Of a DNA stretch of 64,000 bases, positions 1-7,197 are shown one piece after another. The DNA is taken from positions 1-64,000 of the forward strand of contig NZ_JBHYMS010000010.1 in NCBI RefSeq assembly GCF_042743185.1. The letters run 5' to 3'. Each line of letters starts with the position of its first letter. Position 1 is the stretch's first letter. This DNA comes from Inquilinus sp042743185. GTDB lineage: Bacteria; Pseudomonadota; Alphaproteobacteria; DSM-16000; Inquilinaceae. Under the pieces are notes generated by a model that was not told the origin of the DNA, searched no databases, and saw nothing but the letters and a program-made list of their open reading frames with translations. Position numbers and translations under genes: made by a program.

Positions 1-455
1 GTCTTGGCGTGGTCCGGGCTGCCGAAGCGCAGCGCGTTCATGTTCGCCACCGGCCGCGCGCCCATGGTGAACACGTCGCGCAGGATGCCGCCGACGCCGG
101 TCGCGGCGCCCTGGTACGGCTCGATGAAGCTCGGGTGGTTGTGGCTCTCCATCTTGAAGATGGCGGCCTGGCCGTCGCCGATGTCGATCACGCCGGCATT
201 CTCGCCGGGGCCGCAGATCACCCAGGGGGCGGTGGTCGGCAGCTGCTTCAGCCAGCGGCGGGAGGATTTGTAGGAGCAGTGCTCCGACCACATCACCGAG
301 AAGATGCCGAGCTCGGTCAGCGTCGGCATCCGGCCCATGATCTGCTGAGTCAGGGCGAATTCGTCGGCGGTCAGGCCGAATTCGGCCGCCAGCGCCTGCG
401 TGACTTCCGGTTCCGCTGGGAGGTTGGGGGCGGGGGCGTTGGACGGTGCGGTCAT
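1..455 (-). CDS. purL: Phosphoribosylformylglycinamidine synthase large subunit, N-terminal part
   Basis: This is the N-terminal 151 codons of PurL, which uses ATP and ammonia from PurQ to convert FGAR to FGAM in purine synthesis. The protein begins MTAPSNAPAP and contains the small-PurL signatures FSVMWSEHCSYKSS and FKMESHNHPS (ATP/FGAR-binding region), followed by GAATGVGGILRD. The gene runs off the left edge, so most of the protein is not visible. Its ATG overlaps the purQ stop as ATGA, which indicates translational coupling with purQ upstream. This is the short PurL type that works with separate PurQ and PurS proteins; both are encoded nearby. Confidence 0.95.
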   Translation of the reverse strand, partial: MTAPSNAPAPNLPAEPEVTQALAAEFGLTADEFALTQQIMGRMPTLTELGIFSVMWSEHCSYKSSRRWLKQLPTTAPWVICGPGENAGVIDIGDGQAAIFKMESHNHPSFIEPYQGAATGVGGILRDVFTMGARPVANMNALRFGSPDHAK

Positions 456-1132
456 GAAAGGATCTGCGCCAGGCTTTCGAACATGGCGCGGCCGTCGGTG
501 TTGCCGTGCTCCGGCTCCGCGGCGCGCTCGGGATGAGGCATCATGCCGAGCACCCGCCGGTTCTCGGACAGGATGCCGGCGATGTCGTTCAGGCTGCCGT
601 TCGGGTTGCCGCGGCCGTCCTGGTCGGCGATGTAGCGGAAGGCGACGCGGTCCTCGTCCTCCAGCCGCTTCAGCGTGTCCGGATCGGCAAAGTAGCAGCC
701 GTCATGGTGCTGGATCGGGATGCGCACCGTCTGCCCGGCATTGTAGCCGCGGGTGAACGGGCTGTTCGAGGTCTCGACCCGCATCGCCACCGGACGGGAG
801 ACGAATTTCAGCCCGGCGTTGCGCAGCAGGGCGCCGGGCAGCAGCCCGGCTTCGGTCAGGATCTGGAAGCCGTTGCAGATGCCGACGGTCGGCACGCCGC
901 GGGCCACCGCCTGCCGGATCGCGCCCATGATCGGCGACTGCGCCGCCATGGCGCCGGAGCGGAGATAGTCGCCGTAGGAGAAGCCGCCGGGGATGGCGAT
1001 CAGGTCGGTCGGCGGCAGCTCGGTGTCGCGATGCCAGACCATGTGGGTCGGCCGTCCGGTCGCGTGGGAGAGTGCCACGGCGAGGTCTCGGTCGGCGTTC
1101 GATCCCGGGAAGACGATGACGGCGGCTTGCAT
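452..1132 (-). CDS. purQ: Phosphoribosylformylglycinamidine synthase, glutamine amidotransferase subunit
   Basis: PurQ is the class I glutaminase subunit of FGAM synthase and supplies ammonia to PurL. At 226 residues it has normal family length. The nucleophile is Cys86 in GICNGFQIL, and the rest of the triad is His200 and Glu202 in MMPHPER. An IPGGFSYGD oxyanion-loop motif lies near residue 50. It precedes purL with an ATGA overlap. Its expected partner purS is not adjacent but lies about 4.4 kb upstream on the same strand (5580-5822). A strong terminator sits between purQ and the next upstream minus-strand gene, so purQL probably has its own promoter in 1133-1231. Confidence 0.96.
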   Translation of the reverse strand: MQAAVIVFPGSNADRDLAVALSHATGRPTHMVWHRDTELPPTDLIAIPGGFSYGDYLRSGAMAAQSPIMGAIRQAVARGVPTVGICNGFQILTEAGLLPGALLRNAGLKFVSRPVAMRVETSNSPFTRGYNAGQTVRIPIQHHDGCYFADPDTLKRLEDEDRVAFRYIADQDGRGNPNGSLNDIAGILSENRRVLGMMPHPERAAEPEHGNTDGRAMFESLAQILS

Positions 1133-1231
1133 GCGCGGGATGTAGCGGTCCCGCCGGGCCTTGGCAAGGGCGCCGCGGGCTGTGCTGGCATGCAGGGCAT
1201 CGCAATCTCGGACCGGTGCCGCGCGGGCAAG

Positions 1232-1264
1232 AAAAAACCGGCTCCGCAGGGGCGACGGAGCCGG
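1232..1264 (-). terminator. Rho-independent terminator after the DUF1127 gene
   Basis: On the minus strand, arms CCGGCTCCG and CGGAGCCGG (1238-1246 and 1256-1264) form a perfect 9-bp stem with a 9-nt loop, followed by six T residues (complement of 1232-1237). It lies just downstream of the DUF1127 gene and upstream of purQ, so it separates the two transcripts. Confidence 0.88.
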
Positions 1265-1297
1265 CCGGCAGGCCAGTCGCAGGGACGAGGCTAGAGG

Positions 1298-1531
1298 CTA
1301 CAGGCGGAGAGGCGCGAGGCGGAGAAGCAGGTCGCGTGGGTCATTGGCGGGAGCAGGCCCGTCGACGCCGATGTCGCGCAGCATGTGGTCGTCCAGCGCC
1401 TCCACCGGCAGCCTGGGGCGGCGGCGGGCGCGCAGCGTGGCCGCGGCGGCGCCGATCAAGGCCCGCAGCCCGGAGCGGCTGGTCGGCAGGCTGGCGCGAT
1501 GCTGGATGTGGTCGGTGCAGGCGGTCGTCAT
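1298..1531 (-). CDS. DUF1127 small protein (YjiS-like), copy 1
   Basis: This 77-residue protein has a C-terminal DUF1127 signature (residues about 37-55, RRPRLPVEALDDHMLRDIGV). The motif is an arginine-rich stretch followed by L-x-x-L-D-D-x-x-L-R-D-I-G. DUF1127 proteins in alphaproteobacteria are small, basic and often stress-induced; some bind RNA or act in phosphate and carbon metabolism. The function here is unknown. It is transcribed divergently from the LysR gene at 1665 with a 133-bp shared promoter region, and it ends at a strong terminator. A second DUF1127/LysR pair with the same layout lies 2 kb away. Confidence 0.85.
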   Translation of the reverse strand: MTTACTDHIQHRASLPTSRSGLRALIGAAAATLRARRRPRLPVEALDDHMLRDIGVDGPAPANDPRDLLLRLAPLRL

Positions 1532-1604
1532 GGCATTTCCCTTTCCGGCAGGGCGTTCGATCGGTCATCGGGAACACCATGAGGATCGCGTTCTGGAGAA
1601 CAAA

Positions 1605-1642
1605 CCGCAAACAGGATATTCTCGTGGATGGGATAAGAGAAT
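1605..1642. promoter_or_regulatory. Conserved promoter motif and LysR-like dyad, copy 1
   Basis: The sequence CCGCAAACAGGATATTCTCG (1605-1624) is nearly repeated at 3726-3745, at the same distance before the second LysR gene. It overlaps one arm of an inverted repeat, ATTCTC (1618-1623) with GAGAAT (1637-1642) and a 13-bp spacer, of the size bound by LysR dimers. Its position between the divergent DUF1127 and LysR genes suggests the regulator site controlling both. This is inference from sequence only. Confidence 0.5.
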
Positions 1643-1664
1643 CTTTCGACCCGGTGAGGGAACC

Positions 1665-2600
1665 ATGCGCCGTCGCCTGCCGCCGCTGAACGGTGTCCGT
1701 GCCTTCGAGGCCGCCGCCCGCCACGAGAGCTTCACCCGTGCCGCCGAGGAGCTGGCGGTGACCCAGGCCGCCGTCAGCCAGCAGGTGCGCCGGCTGGAGG
1801 ACTGGCTGGGTGCCAAGCTGTTCGACCGCACCGAGGGCGGGCTGGAGCTGACCGACACCGGCCGCAGCTACCTGCCGGTGCTGCGCGACGCCTTCGACGC
1901 CATCGCCGAGGCCACGGCCCGGATCCGGCCGCCGCCGCATTCCGGGATTCTCACCGTGTCGGCGATCCCGTCCTTCATCCGCAAATGGCTGGTGTCGCGG
2001 ATGCCGTCCTTCAACGAGCAGCAGCCGGAGATCGACGTCAATCTCGACGCCGAATCCCGGCTGGTGGACTTCAGCCGCGACCGGGTCGACTGCGCCATCC
2101 GCTTCGGCAGCGGCGCGTGGGAGGGGGTGGTGGCGGAGAAGCTGTTCTCCGAGGACACCTTCCCGGTGTGCAGCCCGGCGCTGGTCGAGGCCGGGCTGTG
2201 CCAGCTGGAGGATCTGCGCCGCTTCCGTCTGCTGCACGACGAGACGCTGGTGCAGTGGAAGCACTGGCTCCGCGCGGCGGGGATGGAGGATCTCGGCTGG
2301 GTCCGCGGCCCGCGGACGCAGGATTCGGCGCTCCTGATCCAGATGGCGATCGAAGGCCAGGGCGTGGCCCTGGCGCAGCGGGTGCTGGTGATGGACGACC
2401 TGCGCGCCGGCCGGCTGGTGCGGCCGTTCTGGCTGTCGCTGCCGATCGACCATCTGAAGAGCGACTACGCCTATTATTTCGTGGCGCCGCCGAATGCCCT
2501 CAACCGGCCCTTGGTGCGGGCGTTCCGCGACTGGCTGTTCGCCGTGGCCGCGGAGGCCGAGGCGTCGCCGGAGGAGCCGATGGCGCTGCCGGCGGCGTGA
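1665..2600 (+). CDS. LysR-family regulator, GcvA-like, copy 1
   Basis: This 311-residue LysR regulator has an N-terminal winged helix (residues about 5-63, beginning RRLPPLNGVRAFEAAARH with the helix VTQAAVSQQVRRLEDWLGAKLF) and a C-terminal substrate-binding domain. The LPPLNxxRAFEAAARHxSFTRAAxEL opening is typical of the GcvA subgroup. I chose the ATG at 1665, preceded by GAGGG, because the long upstream extension has no LysR similarity. It is divergent from DUF1127 copy 1 and is a clear paralogue of the LysR at 3782. The effector is unknown. Confidence 0.93.
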   Translation: MRRRLPPLNGVRAFEAAARHESFTRAAEELAVTQAAVSQQVRRLEDWLGAKLFDRTEGGLELTDTGRSYLPVLRDAFDAIAEATARIRPPPHSGILTVSAIPSFIRKWLVSRMPSFNEQQPEIDVNLDAESRLVDFSRDRVDCAIRFGSGAWEGVVAEKLFSEDTFPVCSPALVEAGLCQLEDLRRFRLLHDETLVQWKHWLRAAGMEDLGWVRGPRTQDSALLIQMAIEGQGVALAQRVLVMDDLRAGRLVRPFWLSLPIDHLKSDYAYYFVAPPNALNRPLVRAFRDWLFAVAAEAEASPEEPMALPAA

Positions 2601-2616
2601 GCGCCGCCGGCACGGG

Positions 2617-3357
2617 CTATGCCAGCGCCTCGTCGAAGAAGGTCAGCAGCCGCTTCCAGTGCCGCTCGGCGCCGGTCTCGTTGTAGACGCTGTGGTCGGG
2701 CACCGCCCAGCCATGGGCCATGCCGACATAGGTCTCGATGATGTGGTCGACGCCGCCGCGCCGCAGGGCTTCGGCCAGCCGGGCGGACTGCTCCGGCGGG
2801 AAGCTGTTGTCGACCTCGGCGACGCCGACATAGACGCGGGCCTTGATCCGGTCCGCCAGCAGATGCGGGCTGTCGGACGCCTCGCTGGCCAGATTGCCGC
2901 CATGGAAGCTGGCCGCTGCCCCGATCCGGTCGGCATAGGCGGCGGCTGCGGTCAGCGCGCGGGCGCCGCCCATGCAATAGCCGACGACGCCGATCGGGCC
3001 CTCGACCTTCTCCGCATCGAAGACGTCGAGGAAGGCGGCCGTGTCTCGCCGCGTCATCTCCTGGCCGGTCTCGCGCAGCATCGTCAGGATCTGGGCGCGC
3101 GCGGCCTCATCGCCGAAGGAGGCGCCGGTGAACGGCCCATACGAACCGAACCGGTAGAACAGGTCCGGCAGCAGCACGACATAGCCCGAATCGGCCAGCC
3201 GCTGCGCCATGCCCGCCAGCGACGCCCGCGGGCCCATCGCATCCATGTACAGGATGACGCCGCGCGGCGCCTTGCCCGGCGCGGCGGCGCCATCGGGGTG
3301 GAACAGCGCCGCCTTGGCCGTCCCGTCCGAGGTCTTGATCTGAAGGTCTCGCCTCAT
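2617..3357 (-). CDS. Dienelactone hydrolase family protein
   Basis: This is an alpha/beta hydrolase of 246 residues. The dienelactone hydrolase triad is visible as Cys128 in GYCMGG, Asp183 in EVDNSF and His215 in MAHGW. Family members hydrolyse dienelactone in chlorocatechol breakdown, but many homologues are esterases of unknown substrate, and no catechol genes lie nearby. The start is set at MRRDLQIK; upstream in-frame codons run into the promoter of the next gene. It lies between the two DUF1127/LysR pairs and converges with the first LysR gene (16-bp gap). Confidence 0.9.
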   Translation of the reverse strand: MRRDLQIKTSDGTAKAALFHPDGAAAPGKAPRGVILYMDAMGPRASLAGMAQRLADSGYVVLLPDLFYRFGSYGPFTGASFGDEAARAQILTMLRETGQEMTRRDTAAFLDVFDAEKVEGPIGVVGYCMGGARALTAAAAYADRIGAAASFHGGNLASEASDSPHLLADRIKARVYVGVAEVDNSFPPEQSARLAEALRRGGVDHIIETYVGMAHGWAVPDHSVYNETGAERHWKRLLTFFDEALA

Positions 3358-3431
3358 CTGCCGATCCCTGGTGGCTCGCCCCGGCCGCGGGAGCGCAATC
3401 GAGAGGGGCGGCCGTGCCGGGAGCATAGCCC

Positions 3432-3653
3432 TCATTCCCGCCAGAACGGCTTGCGGCGCATGGTCTCGACCTGGTCGCGGCGCAGGCCGAGGTCGAGCAG
3501 GGTTTCGTCGTCCATGCGCTGCATCCGGCCGCGCGCTTCGATCCGGGCGCACCACAGCGCCGGCAGGGCCGCGACGCGGCGGAGCAGGGACAGGATTGGG
3601 GAAGGCCGCTTGCTGGGTGCAGAACGGCGCTCGTCGATGCAGAAGCTGGTCAT
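3432..3653 (-). CDS. DUF1127 small protein, copy 2
   Basis: This 73-residue DUF1127 protein carries the C-terminal signature RMQRMDDETLLDLGLRRDQVE, with a basic N-terminal half. It diverges from the LysR gene at 3782 with a 128-bp shared region, matching the layout of copy 1. Outside the motif the two DUF1127 proteins differ a good deal (this one extends to a C-terminal KPFWRE), so if they are duplicates they have diverged. Confidence 0.83.
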   Translation of the reverse strand: MTSFCIDERRSAPSKRPSPILSLLRRVAALPALWCARIEARGRMQRMDDETLLDLGLRRDQVETMRRKPFWRE

Positions 3654-3725
3654 GATACGGTCCTGATCGAGGGTTGAAGATCAGGGGTCGACCCGTGCCT
3701 TCAAGATCGGTCCTGGCGGGCGCGG

Positions 3726-3753
3726 CCGCAAACGGGATAGTCTGGCCCTAGAC
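3726..3753. promoter_or_regulatory. Conserved promoter motif, copy 2
   Basis: CCGCAAACGGGATAGTCTGG (3726-3745) matches the motif at 1605-1624 at most positions. It overlaps a short dyad GTCT-N6-AGAC (3740-3753). It lies 56 bp before the LysR ATG, against 60 bp in copy 1. The shared spacing supports a common regulator-binding or promoter element. Confidence 0.5.
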
Positions 3754-3781
3754 CAACAAAAACTTGGCCTGGGAGCTCGGA

Positions 3782-4705
3782 ATGGGATGGCGTCTGCCCC
3801 CGCTGAACGGCGTGCGGGCCTTCGAGGCGGCGGCGCGGCACCGCAGCTTCACCCGCGCCGCGGCCGAGCTGTCGGTGACCCAGGCGGCTGTCAGCCAGCA
3901 GGTGCGCCGGCTGGAGGACTGGCTGTCGGTCAGGCTGTTCCATCGCCGCGAGAACAGCCTGGATCTGACCGAGGCCGGCCGCATCTACCTGCCGCTGGTC
4001 AGCGGGGCCCTGGCCGGCATCGCCGACGCCACGACACAGATCGCGCCGGGCCGCGCGGCCGGCGTGCTCACGGTCAGCACCTCGCCGTCCTTCGCCGCGA
4101 AATGGCTCACCTCGCGCCTGCCGCAATTTTCCGCCGCCCATCCAGATGTCGATGTCAACGTCACTGCGTCGCTGGCCCTGGTCGATCTCGACGGCGGCGA
4201 GGCGGATTGCGCCGTCCGCTGGGGAAGGGGCGGCTGGGACGGGCTGGCGTGCGACCGGCTGTTCGCGGAGGACAGCTTTCCGGTCTGCAGCCCGGCGCTG
4301 CGCGACCAGCTGCGCACGCTCGACGACCTGCGCCGGCACACGCTGCTGCACGACCAATCCCTGGCGCCGTGGCGCGACTGGCTGCGCGCCGTCGGCATGG
4401 CGGATGTCGACTGGGTGCGCGGGCTGCGAGTCAGCGACTCCGCTCTGACCATCCAGGCGGCGGTCGAAGGGCAGGGAGTGGCGCTCGTCGTGTTCTCCCT
4501 GGTAGCCGACGATCTGGCGGCGGGGCGGCTGGTGCGGCCGCTCGATCTCTCCATTCAGAACCAGGCCAGCTACCACTTCGTCGCCACGACGCGGTCGCTG
4601 CGCCGGCCGATCGTCCGGGCCTTTCGCGACTGGATCGTCGCCGCCGCGGCCGAGACCACCCTGGCGCCGCGGGAACCGGTCGCGTCATCGCGCCCGGCCG
4701 ATTGA
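3782..4705 (+). CDS. LysR-family regulator, GcvA-like, copy 2
   Basis: This 307-residue LysR regulator is strongly paralogous to the protein at 1665. Residues 4-50 share LPPLNGVRAFEAAARH, VTQAAVSQQVRRLEDWL and the following helix. A substrate-binding domain follows. The start is the ATG at 3782 (MGWRLPPLNG); a TTG 18 bp upstream is less likely. The gene is divergent from DUF1127 copy 2. Conservation of the helix-turn-helix suggests both regulators could recognise similar operators, consistent with the shared upstream motif. Confidence 0.92.
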   Translation: MGWRLPPLNGVRAFEAAARHRSFTRAAAELSVTQAAVSQQVRRLEDWLSVRLFHRRENSLDLTEAGRIYLPLVSGALAGIADATTQIAPGRAAGVLTVSTSPSFAAKWLTSRLPQFSAAHPDVDVNVTASLALVDLDGGEADCAVRWGRGGWDGLACDRLFAEDSFPVCSPALRDQLRTLDDLRRHTLLHDQSLAPWRDWLRAVGMADVDWVRGLRVSDSALTIQAAVEGQGVALVVFSLVADDLAAGRLVRPLDLSIQNQASYHFVATTRSLRRPIVRAFRDWIVAAAAETTLAPREPVASSRPAD

Positions 4706-4778
4706 GCCTCGCCCGGCCTTGTCGGGCGCCGTCGGCCGGACCATCTGCCTTCCGATACAACGATTGGAGGAGAGGCGC

Positions 4779-5474
4779 GTGATCGATCCGAAGAAGCTGT
4801 TCGAGGACTTCCTCGGCGGCGGTGCGAAGCAGCCTGGCGGCAAGGGTTCCGGCCTGTCCGGCAATCTCGGCACGCTGGCCACCGGCGCGGTCGGCGGCGG
4901 GTTGATCGGCCTCCTCCTGGGCTCGAAGAAGGTCCGCAAGTTCGGCGGCAGCGCGCTCGGCTATGGCGGTGCCGCGGTGCTCGGTGGCCTGGCCTACAAG
5001 GCTTGGCAGGACTGGTCGGCCAACCGGGCGCCGGCCCCGGCCCAGCCGCCGGCACAGCAGCCGCTGGCCCTGCCGCCACCGCGCAGCCCGTTCGACCTGG
5101 AGACGCAGAGCGCCGCCGGCGGCGGTGACGCGCGCATCGCCGTGGTGCGGGCGATGATCGCCGCGGCCAAGGCCGACGGCCATATCGACGCGACGGAGCA
5201 GCGGGCCCTGTTCGACCGCATCGGCCAGCTTGAGCTGGACACCGAGGAGAAGGCCTTCGTCATGGACGAACTGGCCAAGCCGCTCGACGTCGCGGCGATC
5301 GCGGCCCTGGCGGCGACGCCGGAGCAGGCGGCGGAGATCTGGCTGGCGTCGCGCCTGGCGATCGATGCGGACGACCCGCGCGAGAAGGCCTATCTCGACG
5401 ACCTGGCGACGCGGCTGAAGCTGCCCGAGGGGCTGGCGGCCCATCTCGAGGCGCAGGCGGCCGCAGTCGGGTGA
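4779..5474 (+). CDS. DUF533 / YebE-type TerB-like protein
   Basis: This 231-residue protein begins at a GTG (4779) with a good Shine-Dalgarno GGAGGAG 6 bp upstream (VIDPKKLFEDFLGG). The N-terminal part is glycine-rich, with a hydrophobic segment at about residues 30-75 (TGAVGGGLIGLLLGS and YGGAAVLGGLAYKAW) that may be membrane-associated. The C-terminal half (about 110-225) is a helical TerB-like fold of the DUF533 family, with DARIAVVRAMIAAAKADGHIDATEQ. E. coli YebE is the best known relative; its function is not established. The gene converges on purS across a palindromic repeat. Confidence 0.85.
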   Translation: MIDPKKLFEDFLGGGAKQPGGKGSGLSGNLGTLATGAVGGGLIGLLLGSKKVRKFGGSALGYGGAAVLGGLAYKAWQDWSANRAPAPAQPPAQQPLALPPPRSPFDLETQSAAGGGDARIAVVRAMIAAAKADGHIDATEQRALFDRIGQLELDTEEKAFVMDELAKPLDVAAIAALAATPEQAAEIWLASRLAIDADDPREKAYLDDLATRLKLPEGLAAHLEAQAAAVG

Positions 5475-5478
5475 CATC

Positions 5479-5563
5479 GTAGGTTGGGTTCGCGGCACGC
5501 GAACCCAACATCGATCCGCCGAAACGGCGCAAGCGTTGGGTTCGCGATGCGAACCCAACCTAC
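5479..5563. repeat. REP/MITE-like paired palindrome between convergent genes
   Basis: An 85-bp element has 15-bp inverted ends: GTAGGTTGGGTTCGC at 5479-5493 against GCGAACCCAACCTAC at 5549-5563. Each end is itself a hairpin: arms 5483-5494/5498-5509 (12 bp, 3-nt loop) and 5535-5545/5549-5559 (11 bp, 3-nt loop). A single-hairpin relative occurs at 12489-12519. The element fills the gap between the 3' ends of the DUF533 and purS genes and may also act as a bidirectional terminator. Confidence 0.85.
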
Positions 5564-5579
5564 ATCGGGGGCGAGCCCC

Positions 5580-5822
5580 TCAGGCGACCAGATCGATCGT
5601 GTAGCTCTCGGTGACCGGGTTGGCCAGCAGCTTGCGGCACATCTCGTCGAGGCGCGCCTTGGCCTCGGCGGCGTCGGCGGCGGCGATCTCGACCTCGATC
5701 ACCTTGCCCTGCCGCACCTCGCCGACCTCGCCGAAGCCGAGGCCCTGCAGGGAATGACCGATCGCCTTGCCCTGGGTGTCCAGGACACCGGGCTTCAGCA
5801 TGACATGGATGCGCGCTTTCAT
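5580..5822 (-). CDS. purS: Phosphoribosylformylglycinamidine synthase subunit PurS
   Basis: PurS (80 residues) bridges PurQ and PurL in FGAM synthase and allows ammonia transfer. The sequence MKARIHVMLKPGVLDTQGKA is the family signature, and the length is standard. Its ATG overlaps the purC stop as ATGA, so it is translationally coupled to purC. In many alphaproteobacteria purS is followed directly by purQ and purL. Here those genes are about 4.4 kb further on, separated by regulators and DUF1127 genes. Confidence 0.95.
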   Translation of the reverse strand: MKARIHVMLKPGVLDTQGKAIGHSLQGLGFGEVGEVRQGKVIEVEIAAADAAEAKARLDEMCRKLLANPVTESYTIDLVA

Positions 5823-6586
5823 GGGGCGACCTGGCTCTCACGGATGTCGACGACACTTCCCTCTGGCAGGATGCCGAGGCGCCGGGCCACTTCCTGATAG
5901 GCCTCGAGGACGCCGCCGAGATCCTGGCGGAAGCGATCCTTATCGAATTTCTCGTTGGTCTGCACGTCCCACAGGCGACAGTTGTCCGGGCTGATCTCGT
6001 CGGCCAGGACGATCCGCATCTCGTCGTTCTCGTCGTACAGGCGGCCGAATTCGAGCTTGAAATCGACGAGCTTGAGGCCGATGCCGAGGAACAGGCCGGT
6101 GAGGTAGTCGTTCACCCGCAGCGACAGCGAGACGATGTCGTCGAGGTCCTGGGCGTTGGCCCAGCCGAAGGCGGTGATGTGCTCCTCCGACACCATCGGG
6201 TCGTTGAGCTCGTCCGACTTCAGATAGTACTCGATGATCGAGCGCGGCAGCGGCGTGCCCTCGGGCACGTTGAAGCGCTTGGAGAACGAGCCGGCGGCGA
6301 TGTTGCGCACCACCACCTCGAGCGGGATGATCTCGACCTCGTGGATCAGCTGCTCGCGCATGTTCAGGCGGCGCATGAAATGCGTCGGCACGCCGATCTC
6401 GGACAGCCGGGTCATCAGGTACTCGGAGATGCGGTTGTTCAGCACCCCCTTGCCCGAGATCACCGCCTTCTTCGTACCGTTATGCGCCGTCGCATCGTCC
6501 TTGAAGTACTGGACGATCGTGCCCGGCTCCGGCCCTTCGTAAAGGACCTTGGCCTTGCCTTCGTAGATGCGCCTGCGGCGGCTCAT
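5819..6586 (-). CDS. purC: Phosphoribosylaminoimidazole-succinocarboxamide synthase
   Basis: PurC ligates aspartate to CAIR using ATP to give SAICAR in purine synthesis. The protein has 255 residues. It starts MSRRRRIYEGKAKVLYEG and carries FKDDATAHNG (ATP-binding region) and ADEISPDNCRLWD, all typical. An upstream extension in frame contains no family sequence, so the ATG at 6586 is preferred. It is the first gene of the purC-purS unit. A good sigma-70 promoter lies at 6666-6694. Confidence 0.96.
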   Translation of the reverse strand: MSRRRRIYEGKAKVLYEGPEPGTIVQYFKDDATAHNGTKKAVISGKGVLNNRISEYLMTRLSEIGVPTHFMRRLNMREQLIHEVEIIPLEVVVRNIAAGSFSKRFNVPEGTPLPRSIIEYYLKSDELNDPMVSEEHITAFGWANAQDLDDIVSLSLRVNDYLTGLFLGIGLKLVDFKLEFGRLYDENDEMRIVLADEISPDNCRLWDVQTNEKFDKDRFRQDLGGVLEAYQEVARRLGILPEGSVVDIRESQVAP

Positions 6587-6665
6587 GTGGACGTGTCCAT
6601 GGAAGGGTGATGCCAACAGCAAAAAAGGGTCGGGACGTCCTGGAGAGGTCGTCCACGCCCGCGCA

Positions 6666-6694
6666 CATATAGCAAGCGCGGCTCTGGTAAACAA
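6666..6694 (-). promoter_or_regulatory. Predicted sigma-70 promoter for purC
   Basis: Reading the minus strand, TTGTTT (-35, 6694-6689), a 17-bp spacer and TATATG (-10, 6671-6666) give a near-consensus promoter about 80 bp before the purC start. It lies in the divergent gap with the ATPase inhibitor gene. Confidence 0.55.
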
Positions 6695-6799
6695 TTGCGC
6701 GCTCCCGTCCGCCTCCGGGCGTGACCAAGGCGGCCGGAGACGCTATATCCTCCGCTATGGGGATACGTCCGCGATTGCGGGCAGGTGGAAGGACACGGG

Positions 6800-7132
6800 A
6801 TGACGACGTTCGACTCGCGGGGCCAGGCATTCGAGGCGGAGTTCCAGCACGACCAGGAGCTCCTGTTCCGGATCCAGAACCGGCGCAACAAGCTGCTGGG
6901 GTTGTGGGCGGCCGAGCTGATGGGCCTGACCGGCGCCGACGCCGAGGCCTATGCGAAGGAGGTCGTCATGTCCGACTTCGAGAAGCAGACGGACGAGGAC
7001 GTGCACGACAAGGTCTATGCCGACCTGAAGATCCACGACGTCGACCTGTCCGACCACCGGCTGCGCAAGAAGATGGACGCGCTTTTGGCCGTGGCGCGGC
7101 AGCAGATCATGACCGAGGCGACGCCGAAGTAA
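6800..7132 (+). CDS. DUF1476 protein, F1FO-ATPase inhibitor zeta subunit
   Basis: This 110-residue protein belongs to DUF1476. The Paracoccus denitrificans member is the zeta subunit that inhibits F1-ATPase hydrolysis through its N-terminal region. The N-terminus MTTFDSRGQAFEAEFQHDQE matches the conserved inhibitory region, and the rest is a four-helix bundle (RNKLLGLWAAELMGL and following). I use the ATG at 6800; an in-frame codon at 6785 adds only MEGHG. It is divergent from purC and followed by a strong terminator. Confidence 0.92.
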   Translation: MTTFDSRGQAFEAEFQHDQELLFRIQNRRNKLLGLWAAELMGLTGADAEAYAKEVVMSDFEKQTDEDVHDKVYADLKIHDVDLSDHRLRKKMDALLAVARQQIMTEATPK

Positions 7133-7154
7133 GCCGGTGTCCTCGATGAACGGA

Positions 7155-7184
7155 AAAGGGCGGCCTCGGCCGCCCTTTGTTTTT
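7155..7184 (+). terminator. Rho-independent terminator after the zeta-subunit gene
   Basis: Arms AAAGGGCGGC (7155-7164) and GCCGCCCTTT (7169-7178) form a perfect 10-bp stem with loop CTCG, followed by GTTTTT. It lies between two convergent genes, and the A residues on the left arm could make it work for the minus-strand permease gene as well. Confidence 0.9.
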
Positions 7185-7197
7185 ACCGAACGCTCGG

